From Gammaproteobacteria bacterium (GTDB lineage: Bacteria > Pseudomonadota > Gammaproteobacteria > JAJDOJ01): 24,526 nucleotides of DNA. The translations under genes were made by a program, and so were the position numbers. Location: contig JALVEU010000290.1 in NCBI GenBank assembly GCA_027030565.1, positions 1-24,526 on the forward strand, read 5' to 3'. Shown here in pieces: positions 7,679 to 15,190 of the stretch. The number at the start of each line of letters is the position of its first letter. Positions within the stretch are counted from its first letter, which is position 1. Below the pieces are notes generated by a model. It saw nothing but the letters and a program-made list of their open reading frames with translations. It had not been told where the DNA came from and did not search any database.

Positions 7679-7957
7679 ATGATTGATCCCAAGACCCTGG
7701 ACGAGATGACGCGGCGCCTGGTCCAGAGCCTCCCCGCAGGCCTGAGCACGCTGCAGCAGGATCTCGAGAAGAATTTTCGCGCTGTGATCGAGGCCTCCAT
7801 CCAGCGGCTCGATCTGGTGACGCGAGAGGAGTTCGAAGTGCAGGCGGAGGTACTCGCCCGGACCCGGGAAAAGCTGGAGGCCCTGGAAGCACGGGTCACA
7901 CGGATCGAGGAGGCGCTGGGAAGTGTGCCGTCCGCGGAGGCGCCCCCGGGAGACTAG
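7679..7957 (+). CDS. ubiK: Ubiquinone biosynthesis accessory factor UbiK (BMFP domain)
   Basis: This 92-residue protein is of the YqiC/BMFP family. Residues 1-40 contain the amphipathic, membrane-fusogenic region (MIDPKTLDEMTRRLVQSLPAG, then LEKNFRAVIEAS). Residues about 45-80 (DLVTREEFEVQAEVLARTRE, LEALEARVTRIEE) form the trimeric coiled coil. Family members assist aerobic ubiquinone synthesis with UbiJ, probably in the soluble Ubi complex that shields hydrophobic intermediates. AGGAG precedes the ATG by about 7 bases. Its position directly before a comM homologue is a common gammaproteobacterial arrangement. coq7, another ubiquinone gene, lies at 21979-22617. Confidence 0.92.
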   Translation: MIDPKTLDEMTRRLVQSLPAGLSTLQQDLEKNFRAVIEASIQRLDLVTREEFEVQAEVLARTREKLEALEARVTRIEEALGSVPSAEAPPGD

Positions 7958-8018
7958 GTCTCCCAGGGGCTTCCCGGCGAGCCCCTCTCGGCACCCCGGC
8001 GGCGGGCGACCCCAGAGA

Positions 8019-9542
8019 ATGGACGACGAGCTGCCCAACCTCGCGGTGGTCCACAGCCGTGCCCTGGTGGGCATGGAGGCGCCCGAGGTGACCGTGGAGG
8101 TCCACGTCGCCAATGGACTGCCTGCGCTGTCCATCGTGGGCCTGCCCGAGGCTGCGGTGAAGGAGAGCAAGGACCGCGTGCGCGCCGCCATCGCCAACAG
8201 CCGCTTCGAATTCCCTCAACGGCGCATCACCGTCAATCTCGCGCCCGCCGACCTTCCCAAGGAGGGCGGGCGTTTCGATCTGCCCATCGCACTGGGCATC
8301 TTGGCCGCTTCCGGCCAGATCCCGAGGCCGCCCCTGAAAGACATCGAATTCCTGGGCGAGCTGGGGCTGTCGGGGCAGTTGCGCCCGGTCACCGGGACGT
8401 TGCCCGCAGCGCTGCATGCGCGACGCGTGCCACGCACCCTGTGCCTGCCACACCCGAGTGCCCCACAGGCCGCCCTGGCCGAAGGCGCAGAGATCCTTTC
8501 AGCCGGTCATCTCTTGGACGTTTGCGCCCATTTGCGCGGGGCGCAACCCCTCCCCCGCGCCACCGCCCCGGCGCACGACCGCACATCGCGTGAACCCCTT
8601 CCGGACCTCGCCGAGGTGCGCGGTCAGCAGCGCGCACGCAGGGCGCTGGAGGTCGCTGCCGCGGGCCGGCACCACATGCTCATGATCGGCCCCCCCGGCA
8701 CGGGCAAGACCATGCTGGCCAGTCGCCTGCCAGGCATCCTGCCCCCCATGACCGAGCGGGAAGCCATCGAGGCCGCCGCGGTGGCCTCCGTGGCCGGACT
8801 GGACCCGTTCACAGCGGGTTGCTGGCGTCAACGCCCCTTTCGTGCCCCGCACCACACGGCCTCTGCCGTGGCCCTGGTGGGTGGCGGCCCGCACCCGCGA
8901 CCCGGCGAAATCTCCCTGGCCCATGGCGGTGTGCTGTTCCTGGACGAAGCGGCGGAATTCGACCGGCGTGCGTTGGATGCACTGCGGGAGCCCCTGGAGA
9001 CCGGACGGATCGCCATCGCCCGGGCAGCCCGCCGGGCCGAGTTCCCGGCTCGCTTTCAGCTCGTACTCGCCCTCAACCCGTGTCCCCAAGGGTACGACTG
9101 CGACCTGGGGGAGCATTGCCGTTGCACGGCCATGCAGCGACGCCGGCACCTCTCCCGGCTGTCGGCCCCGCTGCTGGACCGCATCGACCTCCACGTCCTG
9201 GTCTCGAGGCAGTCTCAAGCCGAGCTACGCGCCGCCCCCCCGGGTGAGGCCAGCGCGATGGTGCGGGAACGGGTGGAGGCCGCACAAGCCCTGCAGATCG
9301 AGCGCCAGGGATGCCTCAACGCCGATCTACCCGCGAGCCTGCTCGATCGGCATGCCCCGCTCGACGCCACCGCGGCGGCCATGCTCGAGCAGGCAGCGCA
9401 GCGCTTCCGACTTTCCCTTCGCGCATGCCACCGGATCCAGCGCGTGGCACGCACCATCGCGGATCTGTCCGGTAGCGCGCGCATCGGCCCCCAGCATCTA
9501 GGCGAAGCCATCACGTATCGGGCCCTGGAGCGCCTCGTCTGA
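8019..9542 (+). CDS. comM: ComM/YifB-family AAA+ helicase (Mg-chelatase-like)
   Basis: This is a 507-residue hexameric AAA+ ATPase of the Mg-chelatase subfamily. Known ComM proteins drive branch migration during integration of incoming DNA in natural transformation. The N-terminal Lon-protease-like fold contains GLPALSIVGLPEAAVKESKDRVRAAI and INVNLAPADLPKEGGRFDLPIALGIL-type motifs. The Walker A GPPGTGKT is at 224-231, RPFRAPHHTAS follows, Walker B LFLDE has D309-E310, and a Cys cluster (NPCPQGYDCDLGEHCRC) and LSAPLLDRIDLHV come after. The frame is open to 7923, but the ATG at 8019 gives the usual length (about 506) and N-terminus (MDDELPNLAVVHSRALVGM). Its SD is weak (AGAGA). It is 61 bp after ubiK. 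A ComM homologue alone does not prove competence, since the family is also widespread in non-competent bacteria. Confidence 0.93.
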   Translation: MDDELPNLAVVHSRALVGMEAPEVTVEVHVANGLPALSIVGLPEAAVKESKDRVRAAIANSRFEFPQRRITVNLAPADLPKEGGRFDLPIALGILAASGQIPRPPLKDIEFLGELGLSGQLRPVTGTLPAALHARRVPRTLCLPHPSAPQAALAEGAEILSAGHLLDVCAHLRGAQPLPRATAPAHDRTSREPLPDLAEVRGQQRARRALEVAAAGRHHMLMIGPPGTGKTMLASRLPGILPPMTEREAIEAAAVASVAGLDPFTAGCWRQRPFRAPHHTASAVALVGGGPHPRPGEISLAHGGVLFLDEAAEFDRRALDALREPLETGRIAIARAARRAEFPARFQLVLALNPCPQGYDCDLGEHCRCTAMQRRRHLSRLSAPLLDRIDLHVLVSRQSQAELRAAPPGEASAMVRERVEAAQALQIERQGCLNADLPASLLDRHAPLDATAAAMLEQAAQRFRLSLRACHRIQRVARTIADLSGSARIGPQHLGEAITYRALERLV

Positions 9543-9625
9543 AGATCGGCCTCGGTGCGTCTGGAGCAATGCTGTGGCCGGAGCCCTGATCTGCGCCCGC
9601 CACCGAGACGGGGACGACACAAGAA

Positions 9626-9644
9626 AGGCGGCCAGAGGCCGCCT
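9626..9644 (-). terminator. Rho-independent terminator of the cytochrome c gene
   Basis: AGGCGGCC (9626-9633) and GGCCGCCT (9637-9644) form a perfect 8-bp stem with a 3-base loop. Read on the minus strand it is followed by TTTCTTG, so it most likely ends the minus-strand cytochrome c transcript (stop at 9673). It also sits 83 bp after the comM stop and may limit read-through from that side. Confidence 0.75.
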
Positions 9645-9672
9645 GTTCGCAACCTGCCACACCCGAGGACGG

Positions 9673-10158
9673 CTACTGCGCCGCTTCGAGCATGTAGTCG
9701 ACGGCCATACGCACCTGCTCCTCGCTGAGGTCCGGGCGCCCACCCTTGGGCGGCATGGTCCCCTTACCCTGAAGCGCAGACCGGTAGAGCACCTCGCTCC
9801 CCGCACCGATCCTCGGTGCCCAGGCGGCCGTATCAGCAAACTTGGGTGCACCGGCCGCACCCGTCGCGTGACAGCCCGCGCAAACGGCCTCATAGACCGA
9901 CTTGCCGTCGGCCAGCGCCGGCTCGGCCGCCGCCTGCGAGGACTTGGCTGCACCAGCCGACGCGGTTGCGGGCACCTGCCCTACATAGACCCCTCCCACC
10001 GGTTCCAGGCGCTTCTCGATGGCCTCACGCACCAGCGGATCCTGCAGGTTCCCACCCTCGGGCGTCAGACTTTGCGCAATGAAAAAGATCACGACCGCCA
10101 GGAGGACCAGAAACCCCAGCACGCCGATGAATACCCCCATGAATTGCCTGTCCGTCAC
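9673..10158 (-). CDS. Membrane-anchored c5-type cytochrome c
   Basis: This 161-residue cytochrome has an uncleaved N-terminal anchor (about 8-28, FMGVFIGVLGFLVLLAVVIF region) and a periplasmic part. An Ala-rich spacer at 63-82 precedes a single class I heme domain with CAGCH at 93-97 and Met135 in GTMPPKGG as probable sixth ligand. This resembles the cytochrome c5 family, which passes electrons to terminal oxidases. The start is the GTG at 10158, chosen because GAGGGGG lies about 5 bases upstream; the next in-frame ATG (residue 7) would clip the anchor's N-terminal flank. It is monocistronic, with its own terminator at 9626-9644. Confidence 0.92.
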   Translation of the reverse strand: MTDRQFMGVFIGVLGFLVLLAVVIFFIAQSLTPEGGNLQDPLVREAIEKRLEPVGGVYVGQVPATASAGAAKSSQAAAEPALADGKSVYEAVCAGCHATGAAGAPKFADTAAWAPRIGAGSEVLYRSALQGKGTMPPKGGRPDLSEEQVRMAVDYMLEAAQ

Positions 10159-10250
10159 GCGACCCCCTCACAACGCTGGATGATGTCAAACCACCAAAAA
10201 CCGCAGGATTATAGCCAAACCGCAGGGGCTCACCAATGACAGGCTCGGCA

Positions 10251-10279
10251 TGGACGCCCCGCCCCCGCCGCGGTATGAT
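10251..10279 (+). promoter_or_regulatory. Sigma-70-type promoter of tRNA-Arg
   Basis: TGGACG (10251-10256), a 17-bp spacer and TATGAT (10274-10279) lie just before the tRNA, whose first base is 13 bases after the -10. The region after the -10 is very G/C-rich (GGGCGCCCGCC), like the discriminator of stringently controlled stable-RNA promoters. Confidence 0.6.
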
Positions 10280-10292
10280 GGGCGCCCGCCAG

Positions 10293-10369
<77 letters not shown>

Positions 10370-10395
10370 ACCCACTCGATCTTCCGCAGCTTCGC

Positions 10396-10734
10396 TCACC
10401 CCGGCGGCCAGCCCATGGGCCGCCCGGCCAGGATGTGCAGATGCAGGTGGTAGACCGACTGCCCCGCCGTGGGCCCGTTGTTGATCACCACCCGAAAGTC
10501 CTCGTGGCCATGCTCGCGTGCGATGCGCGGGGCCACGACGAGCATGTGCCCCAGGAGGGGCGCATCCTCCTCCGTGGCGTGGCCGAGGCGGGCGATGGGC
10601 TTCCTTGGCACCAGCAGCACATGGAACGGCGCCTGCGGATTGACGTCGCGAAAGGCGACGCAGCGCTCGTCCTCGTACACCATGTCCGCCGGGATCTCGC
10701 CGTCGATGATCTTCTCGAACAGGGTCTTGCTCAT
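10396..10734 (-). CDS. hinT: HIT-family purine nucleoside phosphoramidase
   Basis: This 112-residue cytoplasmic homodimeric hydrolase cleaves AMP-amino linkages in adenosine phosphoramidates and related adducts. The histidine triad HLHLH is at 96-100, with the central His98 as nucleophile. FRDVNPQAPFHVLLVPRKP and INNGPTAGQSVYHLH are characteristic of HinT rather than Fhit or GalT. Length agrees with E. coli HinT (119). AGGAGG lies about 8 bases upstream of the ATG. It diverges from the copper chaperone gene and is read towards tRNA-Arg. Confidence 0.95.
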   Translation of the reverse strand: MSKTLFEKIIDGEIPADMVYEDERCVAFRDVNPQAPFHVLLVPRKPIARLGHATEEDAPLLGHMLVVAPRIAREHGHEDFRVVINNGPTAGQSVYHLHLHILAGRPMGWPPG

Positions 10735-10776
10735 GCTAGCATCCTCCTCCCGGTGTGGTATGTTTCGACCGGCCGG

Positions 10777-10782
10777 ATTATA
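10777..10782 (-). promoter_or_regulatory. -10 element upstream of hinT
   Basis: The minus strand carries a perfect TATAAT here, preceded by TGACCA. Transcription would start near 10770 and leave a leader of about 36 bases before the hinT ATG. No good -35 hexamer stands at the expected distance, so the promoter may need an activator or be weak. Confidence 0.45.
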
Positions 10783-10848
10783 TGGTCAGCCTTTCCCGGC
10801 CCCGTTCACCTCTCCATCGGTTCCCAGTCATTGAGTGGTATCGCATCC

Positions 10849-11322
10849 ATGAACACAGCCAGACAAACTACATGGATCGTCCTGTTCTGGGCGGTGATGC
10901 ACGCCGCCTGGGCCAGCGACGTGCAGATCCAGGATCCCTACGTCCGTGCCGTACCCCCGGGTCAACGCGTGACTGCGGCGTTCTTCGTCGCCGTCAATGC
11001 CAGCACGCAGCCACGGGCCATCGTGAAGGCGCAGACCGACACCGCCGAACGCGCCGAGCTGCATGAACACATTCACGACGGCGGCGTGATGCGCATGCGT
11101 GAGGTACCACGCGTGGTGATCCCGGCCGGCGGGCGCCTCGCCTTCGAACCTGGAGGCTACCACGTGATGCTCATCGGCCTGAAACGCGCGCTCCAGCCCG
11201 GCGAACGGATCGACCTGACCCTCGTTTTGGACGATGGTTCTCGTATCACGGTGCACCCCGAAGTGCGTCGGGTCCAGCCCCACAGCGGTGCCGCCCACCA
11301 ACATCACTCGACGAACCACTGA
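10849..11322 (+). CDS. Periplasmic PCu(A)C-type copper chaperone
   Basis: The 157-residue product has a signal peptide (1-23, hydrophobic WIVLFWAVMHAAW then A-S) and one PCu(A)C domain. The Cu(I)-binding signature H-x10-M-x21-H-x-M is exact: His72, Met83, His105, Met107. A His-rich C-terminal tail (HSGAAHQHHSTNH) could bind additional copper. Such proteins hand Cu(I) to the CuA or CuB centres of cytochrome oxidase, often together with SCO. The frame is open far upstream, but the ATG at 10849 gives the signal peptide at the N-terminus; its SD is weak (GAGTGG). The sco gene begins 6 bp after the stop, so the two form an operon. No oxidase subunit gene is in the window. Confidence 0.92.
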   Translation: MNTARQTTWIVLFWAVMHAAWASDVQIQDPYVRAVPPGQRVTAAFFVAVNASTQPRAIVKAQTDTAERAELHEHIHDGGVMRMREVPRVVIPAGGRLAFEPGGYHVMLIGLKRALQPGERIDLTLVLDDGSRITVHPEVRRVQPHSGAAHQHHSTNH

Positions 11323-11328
11323 GTACCC

Positions 11329-11943
11329 GTGAGCAGCCGTTCGACTAGGAGCACCAGACGCCGGTTGCTGCTGGGCGCCGTCGCGTTGCTGGCGCTGGCG
11401 CTGGGCGCGGGCGTGGCCCTGTGGTCCGGAAGGGTCGCACCACCCAAGGGATATCCCGGGCTGGGTGGCGACTTCACCCTGCGCTCGAGTACGGGGCCGG
11501 TTTCGCTGGCCGATTTTCGCGGCAAGGCCGTACTCTTGTATTTCGGCTATACGTTCTGCCCGGACGTCTGCCCCACCACGTTGGCCACCATCGCAGCGGC
11601 TCTTCAGGAGCTGCCTCAGGAACAGCGCGATCGGGTACAGGTCATCATGATCTCCGTGGACCCGGAGCGCGACACCTTGGACCGCCTAGCCGAGTATGTG
11701 CGGTACTTTGATCCTGGCTTCCTCGGCGTCACCGGCACCGCGGAGGAGATCGAGGGCGTGCTGAAGCAGTATCGGGCGGTCGCGATGAAAGTGCCCAACG
11801 AGAAAGACCCGGAACACTATGCCGTGGACCATTCCGCTCACACGTATCTCATCGGCCCGAGGGGCAACGTGCTCGGACTGATTCCCTACGGCGCGGCTCC
11901 GGCACGTTACGTGGAGGCCCTGAAACAGGCGATCGAGCACTGA
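11329..11943 (+). CDS. SCO1/SenC-family copper chaperone (cytochrome oxidase assembly)
   Basis: A 204-residue protein with an N-terminal membrane anchor (13-32, LLLGAVALLALALGAGVAL) and a periplasmic thioredoxin fold. The copper/redox motif CPDVC has Cys77 and Cys81, and His168 in VDHSAH is the likely third ligand. ISVDPERDT and a C-terminal LIPYG segment are typical. SCO proteins deliver copper to, or reduce, the CuA site of cytochrome oxidase. Translation probably starts at the GTG at 11329, 6 bp after the PCu(A)C stop; no strong SD is visible, which suggests coupled translation. Confidence 0.94.
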   Translation: MSSRSTRSTRRRLLLGAVALLALALGAGVALWSGRVAPPKGYPGLGGDFTLRSSTGPVSLADFRGKAVLLYFGYTFCPDVCPTTLATIAAALQELPQEQRDRVQVIMISVDPERDTLDRLAEYVRYFDPGFLGVTGTAEEIEGVLKQYRAVAMKVPNEKDPEHYAVDHSAHTYLIGPRGNVLGLIPYGAAPARYVEALKQAIEH

Positions 11944-11978
11944 GCAAGTTGCGGGGGTTCCCCAAGGACACAAAAAGA

Positions 11979-12001
11979 GGGCCCCGCACGAAACGGGGCC
12001 C
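11979..12001 (-). terminator. Rho-independent terminator of sat
   Basis: GGGCCCCG (11979-11986) and CGGGGCCC (11994-12001) form a perfect 8-bp stem around a 7-base loop. On the minus strand it is followed by TCTTTTTG, so it terminates sat, whose stop is at 12044. It lies 35 bp after the sco stop and could act weakly on that transcript too. Confidence 0.8.
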
Positions 12002-12043
12002 AGCGCAGAGGTTTCTCCGCCGCCTGCAGACGGCTGGTTGTCG

Positions 12044-13231
12044 TTATTTCTTCAGACTTTGATAATAATTCATCAGGATCTCGGCCACCTCCGGCCGTGA
12101 GAACTCCGGAGGGGGTGCAATGCCCTGCGCCAACATCTCGCGCACCTTGGTTCCCGACAGAAGGATGAAGTCGTCCTTGGTGTGATCCGGCGCTTCGCGC
12201 ATCATCACCACCTTGCCGAGTTTCTTCGAGTAGGCGGTGTGATCGGCCTTGAAGATCTCGATTTGCAAGGCGCCCTCGGGCACCTTGTCGAAGATCTCCT
12301 GGGCCTCGAACGGCCCGTAGTAGTCCCCGACACCGGCGTGATCCCGGCCGATGATAAAGACGTCCGCGCCCATGTTCTGCCGGAACACGGCGTGCAGCAG
12401 GGCCTCCTTGGGCCCCGCGTACAGCATGTCGAAGCCATAGCCCGCCACCATCACTGAATTGGGTGGGAAATAGATCTCCACCATCTTTCGAATGGCCGCG
12501 TCACGCACCGGGGCGGGGATGTCCCCGGGCTTGAGTTTGCCGAGCAACATGTGGATCACCAGCCCGTCGGCACCCGTGCGCTCCATGGCCATCTTGCACA
12601 GCTCTTCGTGGGCGCGGTGCATGGGGTTGCGTGTCTGGAAGGCGACCACCTTCTTCCAACCCCGTTCGGCGATCTCATTGCGGATCTCCACGGCGGTGCG
12701 GAAGGTGTCGGGGAAGTCGGTCTGAAAGTAGCTGAAACTCAGCACCTGGATCGGACCGGAGATGGCGAACTCTCCGAGATTCATGAAGGTGTTGACCCCG
12801 GGGTGCTCTGTGTCGGTGGTGCCGAAGATCTTCTCCGCCATGTGCGTGAGCTCGTCTTGGGACACCTCTTCGATGGCCTCGACGTCCTGGACCGCCAGCA
12901 CCGGATGGCCTTCGACGTTGGGATCGCGCAGCGCGATGCGCTTGGCGCCCTTGATGGCCTCGATGTTGTAGGTGAGATTGAGGATGGGCACCGGCCAGAA
13001 CAGGCCTTCCGTGGTTTTCATGGTGTCGGCGACGCTCAAGGCATCGGCCAGATTCATATAGCCGGTCAGGGGGTTGAAATATCCCGCGCCCAGCATGACG
13101 GCGTTGCCGGCAGCGGCGGAATTGAGCATCAGCGAGGGCAGGTTCTCCGCCTCGTGCATCAGCTCGTCGTGCTCTTTGGGGTCGTAGACGAACAGCGGGT
13201 TCAGGGTGTCAGACCCGTACGGCTTGATCAT
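12044..13231 (-). CDS. sat: Dissimilatory-type ATP sulfurylase (sulfate adenylyltransferase)
   Basis: This 395-residue cytoplasmic enzyme interconverts ATP plus sulfate with APS plus pyrophosphate. In sulfur oxidisers it runs towards ATP and sulfate, after APS reductase. The signature QTRNPMHRAHE is at 199-209 and GRDHAGVGDYYGP at 295-307; LLSGTKVREML follows near the C-terminus. It is the single-polypeptide Sat, not the CysDN type used in E. coli assimilation. The start is the ATG at 13231 (MIKPYGSDTLNPLFVYD), with GGAG about 9 bases upstream; the frame also has an ATG at 13276, but family proteins begin at MIKP. No aprBA, qmo or dsr genes are in this window. The sulfur-oxidation role is inferred from the Sat type; a purely assimilatory role cannot be excluded. 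Confidence 0.95.
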   Translation of the reverse strand: MIKPYGSDTLNPLFVYDPKEHDELMHEAENLPSLMLNSAAAGNAVMLGAGYFNPLTGYMNLADALSVADTMKTTEGLFWPVPILNLTYNIEAIKGAKRIALRDPNVEGHPVLAVQDVEAIEEVSQDELTHMAEKIFGTTDTEHPGVNTFMNLGEFAISGPIQVLSFSYFQTDFPDTFRTAVEIRNEIAERGWKKVVAFQTRNPMHRAHEELCKMAMERTGADGLVIHMLLGKLKPGDIPAPVRDAAIRKMVEIYFPPNSVMVAGYGFDMLYAGPKEALLHAVFRQNMGADVFIIGRDHAGVGDYYGPFEAQEIFDKVPEGALQIEIFKADHTAYSKKLGKVVMMREAPDHTKDDFILLSGTKVREMLAQGIAPPPEFSRPEVAEILMNYYQSLKK

Positions 13232-13482
13232 AGAGAGCGTCTCCCATCGATTGAAAGGCCTGTGGGGGTTCCGCACTGGACCGGCTGCGGCCGGCGGGGA
13301 ACGTCGAAAAATGACTAGGAATTTTAAGGGATTGGCGGGGAACCGGCACTAAATTCTGCGCATCGATGCATAATGGGATCTTATGTTCCCCCCTGTGATA
13401 CGATATGCGCCCCCTTTTCCCATCCCCGGCTCTCTCCCGCAGCAATTGAGGCCGAGGGAACCAGCGACAGAGGAGTACGACC

Positions 13483-13794
13483 ATGAAGAAATTCGCATTG
13501 ACCCTGGGTGCCGCAGCCCTGATCGCCGCCAGCAACGCCGCCTTGGCGGGGGATGCCGCCGCGGGCAAGGCCAAGTCCGCGGCCTGCGCCGGCTGCCACG
13601 GCGCCAACGGTGTCAGCGCCGTGCCCAACTATCCCAACCTGGCCGGCCAGAAGGAGGCCTACCTGGTGAAGCAGCTCAAGGACTTCAAGTCCGGTGCGCG
13701 CAAGGACCCGACCATGAGCGCCATGGTCGCTCCGCTGTCCGATGCGGACATCGAGAACCTGGCCGCCTACTACGCGAGCCTGAGCTGCAAATAA
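13483..13794 (+). CDS. Small periplasmic class I cytochrome c (c553/c4-like)
   Basis: The product is 103 residues. A signal peptide (MKKFALTLGAAALIAASNAA, cleavage after LA-22) leaves a mature protein of about 81 residues with one heme site, CAGCH at 35-39. Met78 or Met81 in PTMSAMV is the likely axial ligand, and LSDADIENLAAYYASL is the C-terminal helix typical of single-domain c4/c553 cytochromes. It is a probable soluble electron shuttle to a terminal oxidase or from a sulfur-oxidising enzyme. GAGGAG lies about 7 bases before the ATG. It diverges from sat across 251 bp and ends at a strong hairpin. The exact redox partner is unknown. Confidence 0.93.
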   Translation: MKKFALTLGAAALIAASNAALAGDAAAGKAKSAACAGCHGANGVSAVPNYPNLAGQKEAYLVKQLKDFKSGARKDPTMSAMVAPLSDADIENLAAYYASLSCK

Positions 13795-13825
13795 GTCCGC
13801 GCCGGAGTTTTCCTGGCCAGCCCTT

Positions 13826-13857
13826 CAGAAGGCCCGCCCCCCAAGGCGGGCCTTCTG
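13826..13857. terminator. Bidirectional hairpin terminator
   Basis: CAGAAGGCCCGCC (13826-13838) and GGCGGGCCTTCTG (13845-13857) form a perfect 13-bp stem with a 6-base loop. It lies between the convergent cytochrome c (stop 13794) and CopD-like (stop 13861) genes. There is no long U tract, but stem strength and position support a shared terminator. Confidence 0.7.
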
Positions 13858-13860
13858 CCG

Positions 13861-14322
13861 TCAGAACGCCAGATAGCGCCCCGCCGAGGCTATCGCCACC
13901 ACCAAGAGCCCCAGAGAGAGGTTGACCCCAATCAGCACCCGGATCTGCGCCAGCGCCCGAGCACCCAGCGACCAGTCCTCCGCCACCACCGCCCGCACCA
14001 GACGCCGATAAGGGGCGAAGTAGACGTGCATGAAGATGGCCATCATCACCAAGCCGATCCCGAACATGACATGGACGTAGAGCGGCCCCTGAAATCCGCC
14101 GAACACGCCGAACATCATCCACAACCCGGTGGCCAGGAGCACTGCCACACAGACCCACACCCACGGAAAGAAGCGTGCAAAGGCACGGCGCCAGAGCCGC
14201 AGCCGCTGGGGCGGATCGAGCACGTCCACAGCTGCAGGCCGCAGGCACTGGTGTGCGAAGAACATGCCGCCCACCCAGATCACCGTAGCCAGCACGTGCA
14301 ATGCGATCGTCAGACCCAGCAT
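13861..14322 (-). CDS. CopD-like four-helix membrane protein
   Basis: The 153-residue integral membrane protein has four predicted helices at about 3-25, 52-74, 82-104 and 127-147. Histidines sit within or near the helices (His9, His24, His84, His99), a pattern seen in the CopD-like family, where they may bind copper or heme. The open frame continues to 14607, but the ATG at 14322 is preferred because AGGAAGGA precedes it and the first helix then begins at once (MLGLTIALHVLATVIWVGG). It is convergent with the small cytochrome c gene. A role in copper handling or respiration fits the neighbouring copper chaperones and cytochromes but is inference. Confidence 0.8.
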   Translation of the reverse strand: MLGLTIALHVLATVIWVGGMFFAHQCLRPAAVDVLDPPQRLRLWRRAFARFFPWVWVCVAVLLATGLWMMFGVFGGFQGPLYVHVMFGIGLVMMAIFMHVYFAPYRRLVRAVVAEDWSLGARALAQIRVLIGVNLSLGLLVVAIASAGRYLAF

Positions 14323-14419
14323 CCCGTCCTTCCTGCCGCCGAAGGGCCAAAGTGGCATAGTGTCGCCCAAACACGGCTGGAAGGCCATATCCGGCGCAAG
14401 GCGCCACCCCCACGGGCGG

Positions 14420-14448
14420 TTAAAAAACGGGCCGCCTTCGGGTACATT
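14420..14448 (+). promoter_or_regulatory. Candidate sigma-70 promoter of the rpe-gph-trpEGDC run
   Basis: TTAAAA (14420-14425), a 17-bp spacer and TACATT (14443-14448) match the consensus at 4 of 6 positions each. Transcription would begin near 14455, about 30 bases before the rpe ATG. It overlaps the upstream extension of the CopD-like reading frame, another reason to place that start at 14322. Confidence 0.4.
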
Positions 14449-14485
14449 AGCCGGTTCTGCGATTTTCCAAGCAAAGGTGATTCCC

Positions 14486-15181
14486 ATGGCCCAACCGGAT
14501 TTGATCGCGCCCTCGATCTTGTCCGCGGACTTCGCCCGCCTGGGCGAAGAGGTGGACAACGTGCTGGCCGCCGGCGCCGACATCGTGCATTTCGACGTGA
14601 TGGACAACCACTACGTGCCCAATCTCACCATCGGCCCCCTGGTCTGCGAGGCCCTGCGCAAGCACGGAGTCACGGCACCCATCGACGTGCATCTGATGGT
14701 CAAGCCCGTGGACCGCATCATTCCCGATTTCGCCAAGGCCGGTGCCACGTATATCACCTTCCATCCGGAGGCCTCCGAGCACATCGACCGCTCCCTGCAG
14801 CTGATCCGTGAACTCGGCTGCAAGTCCGGACTGGTGTTCAACCCCGCCACCCCTCTGGACTATCTCGACTACGTCATGGACAAGGTGGACATGATCCTGT
14901 TGATGTCGGTCAACCCGGGCTTCGGGGGACAGAAGTTCATCCCCTCCGCCCTCACCAAGCTGCGCGAGGCGCGTTGCCGCATCGACGACAGCGGCCTGGA
15001 CATTCGCCTGGAGATCGATGGTGGGGTCAAGGTAGACAACATCCGCGAGATCAAAGAGGCCGGTGCAGACACCTTCGTGGCCGGTTCGGCAATCTTCGGG
15101 GCAGCCAGACAGGAGGACCCTCATCGTTACGACAGCGTGATCCGCGCCATGCGCGAGCAGCTGGCCCAGGCCGGCGGTTGA
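14486..15181 (+). CDS. rpe: Ribulose-phosphate 3-epimerase
   Basis: This 231-residue TIM-barrel metalloenzyme interconverts ribulose 5-phosphate and xylulose 5-phosphate in the pentose phosphate pathway and, where present, the Calvin cycle. Diagnostic motifs: IAPSILSADFARLGEEV, the metal/catalytic HFDVMDNHYVPNLTIGP, IDVHLMV, MSVNPGFGGQKF, LEIDGGV and VAGSAIF. The ATG at 14486 has AGGTGA 5 bases upstream. It heads the run with gph and the trp genes, as in Pseudomonas. gph starts 9 bp after its stop. Confidence 0.97.
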   Translation: MAQPDLIAPSILSADFARLGEEVDNVLAAGADIVHFDVMDNHYVPNLTIGPLVCEALRKHGVTAPIDVHLMVKPVDRIIPDFAKAGATYITFHPEASEHIDRSLQLIRELGCKSGLVFNPATPLDYLDYVMDKVDMILLMSVNPGFGGQKFIPSALTKLREARCRIDDSGLDIRLEIDGGVKVDNIREIKEAGADTFVAGSAIFGAARQEDPHRYDSVIRAMREQLAQAGG

Positions 15182-15190
15182 GGGAGCCAC

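Noticed and set aside
12551..13318. A 255-codon plus-strand frame opposite sat.
   Set aside because: Antisense shadow of a strongly conserved enzyme gene.
13360..13374. GCATCGATGC palindrome with CATAAT in the sat-cytochrome c gap as a promoter or operator.
   Set aside because: No matching -35 at 16-18 bp, and a 10-bp palindrome of this kind can easily occur by chance.
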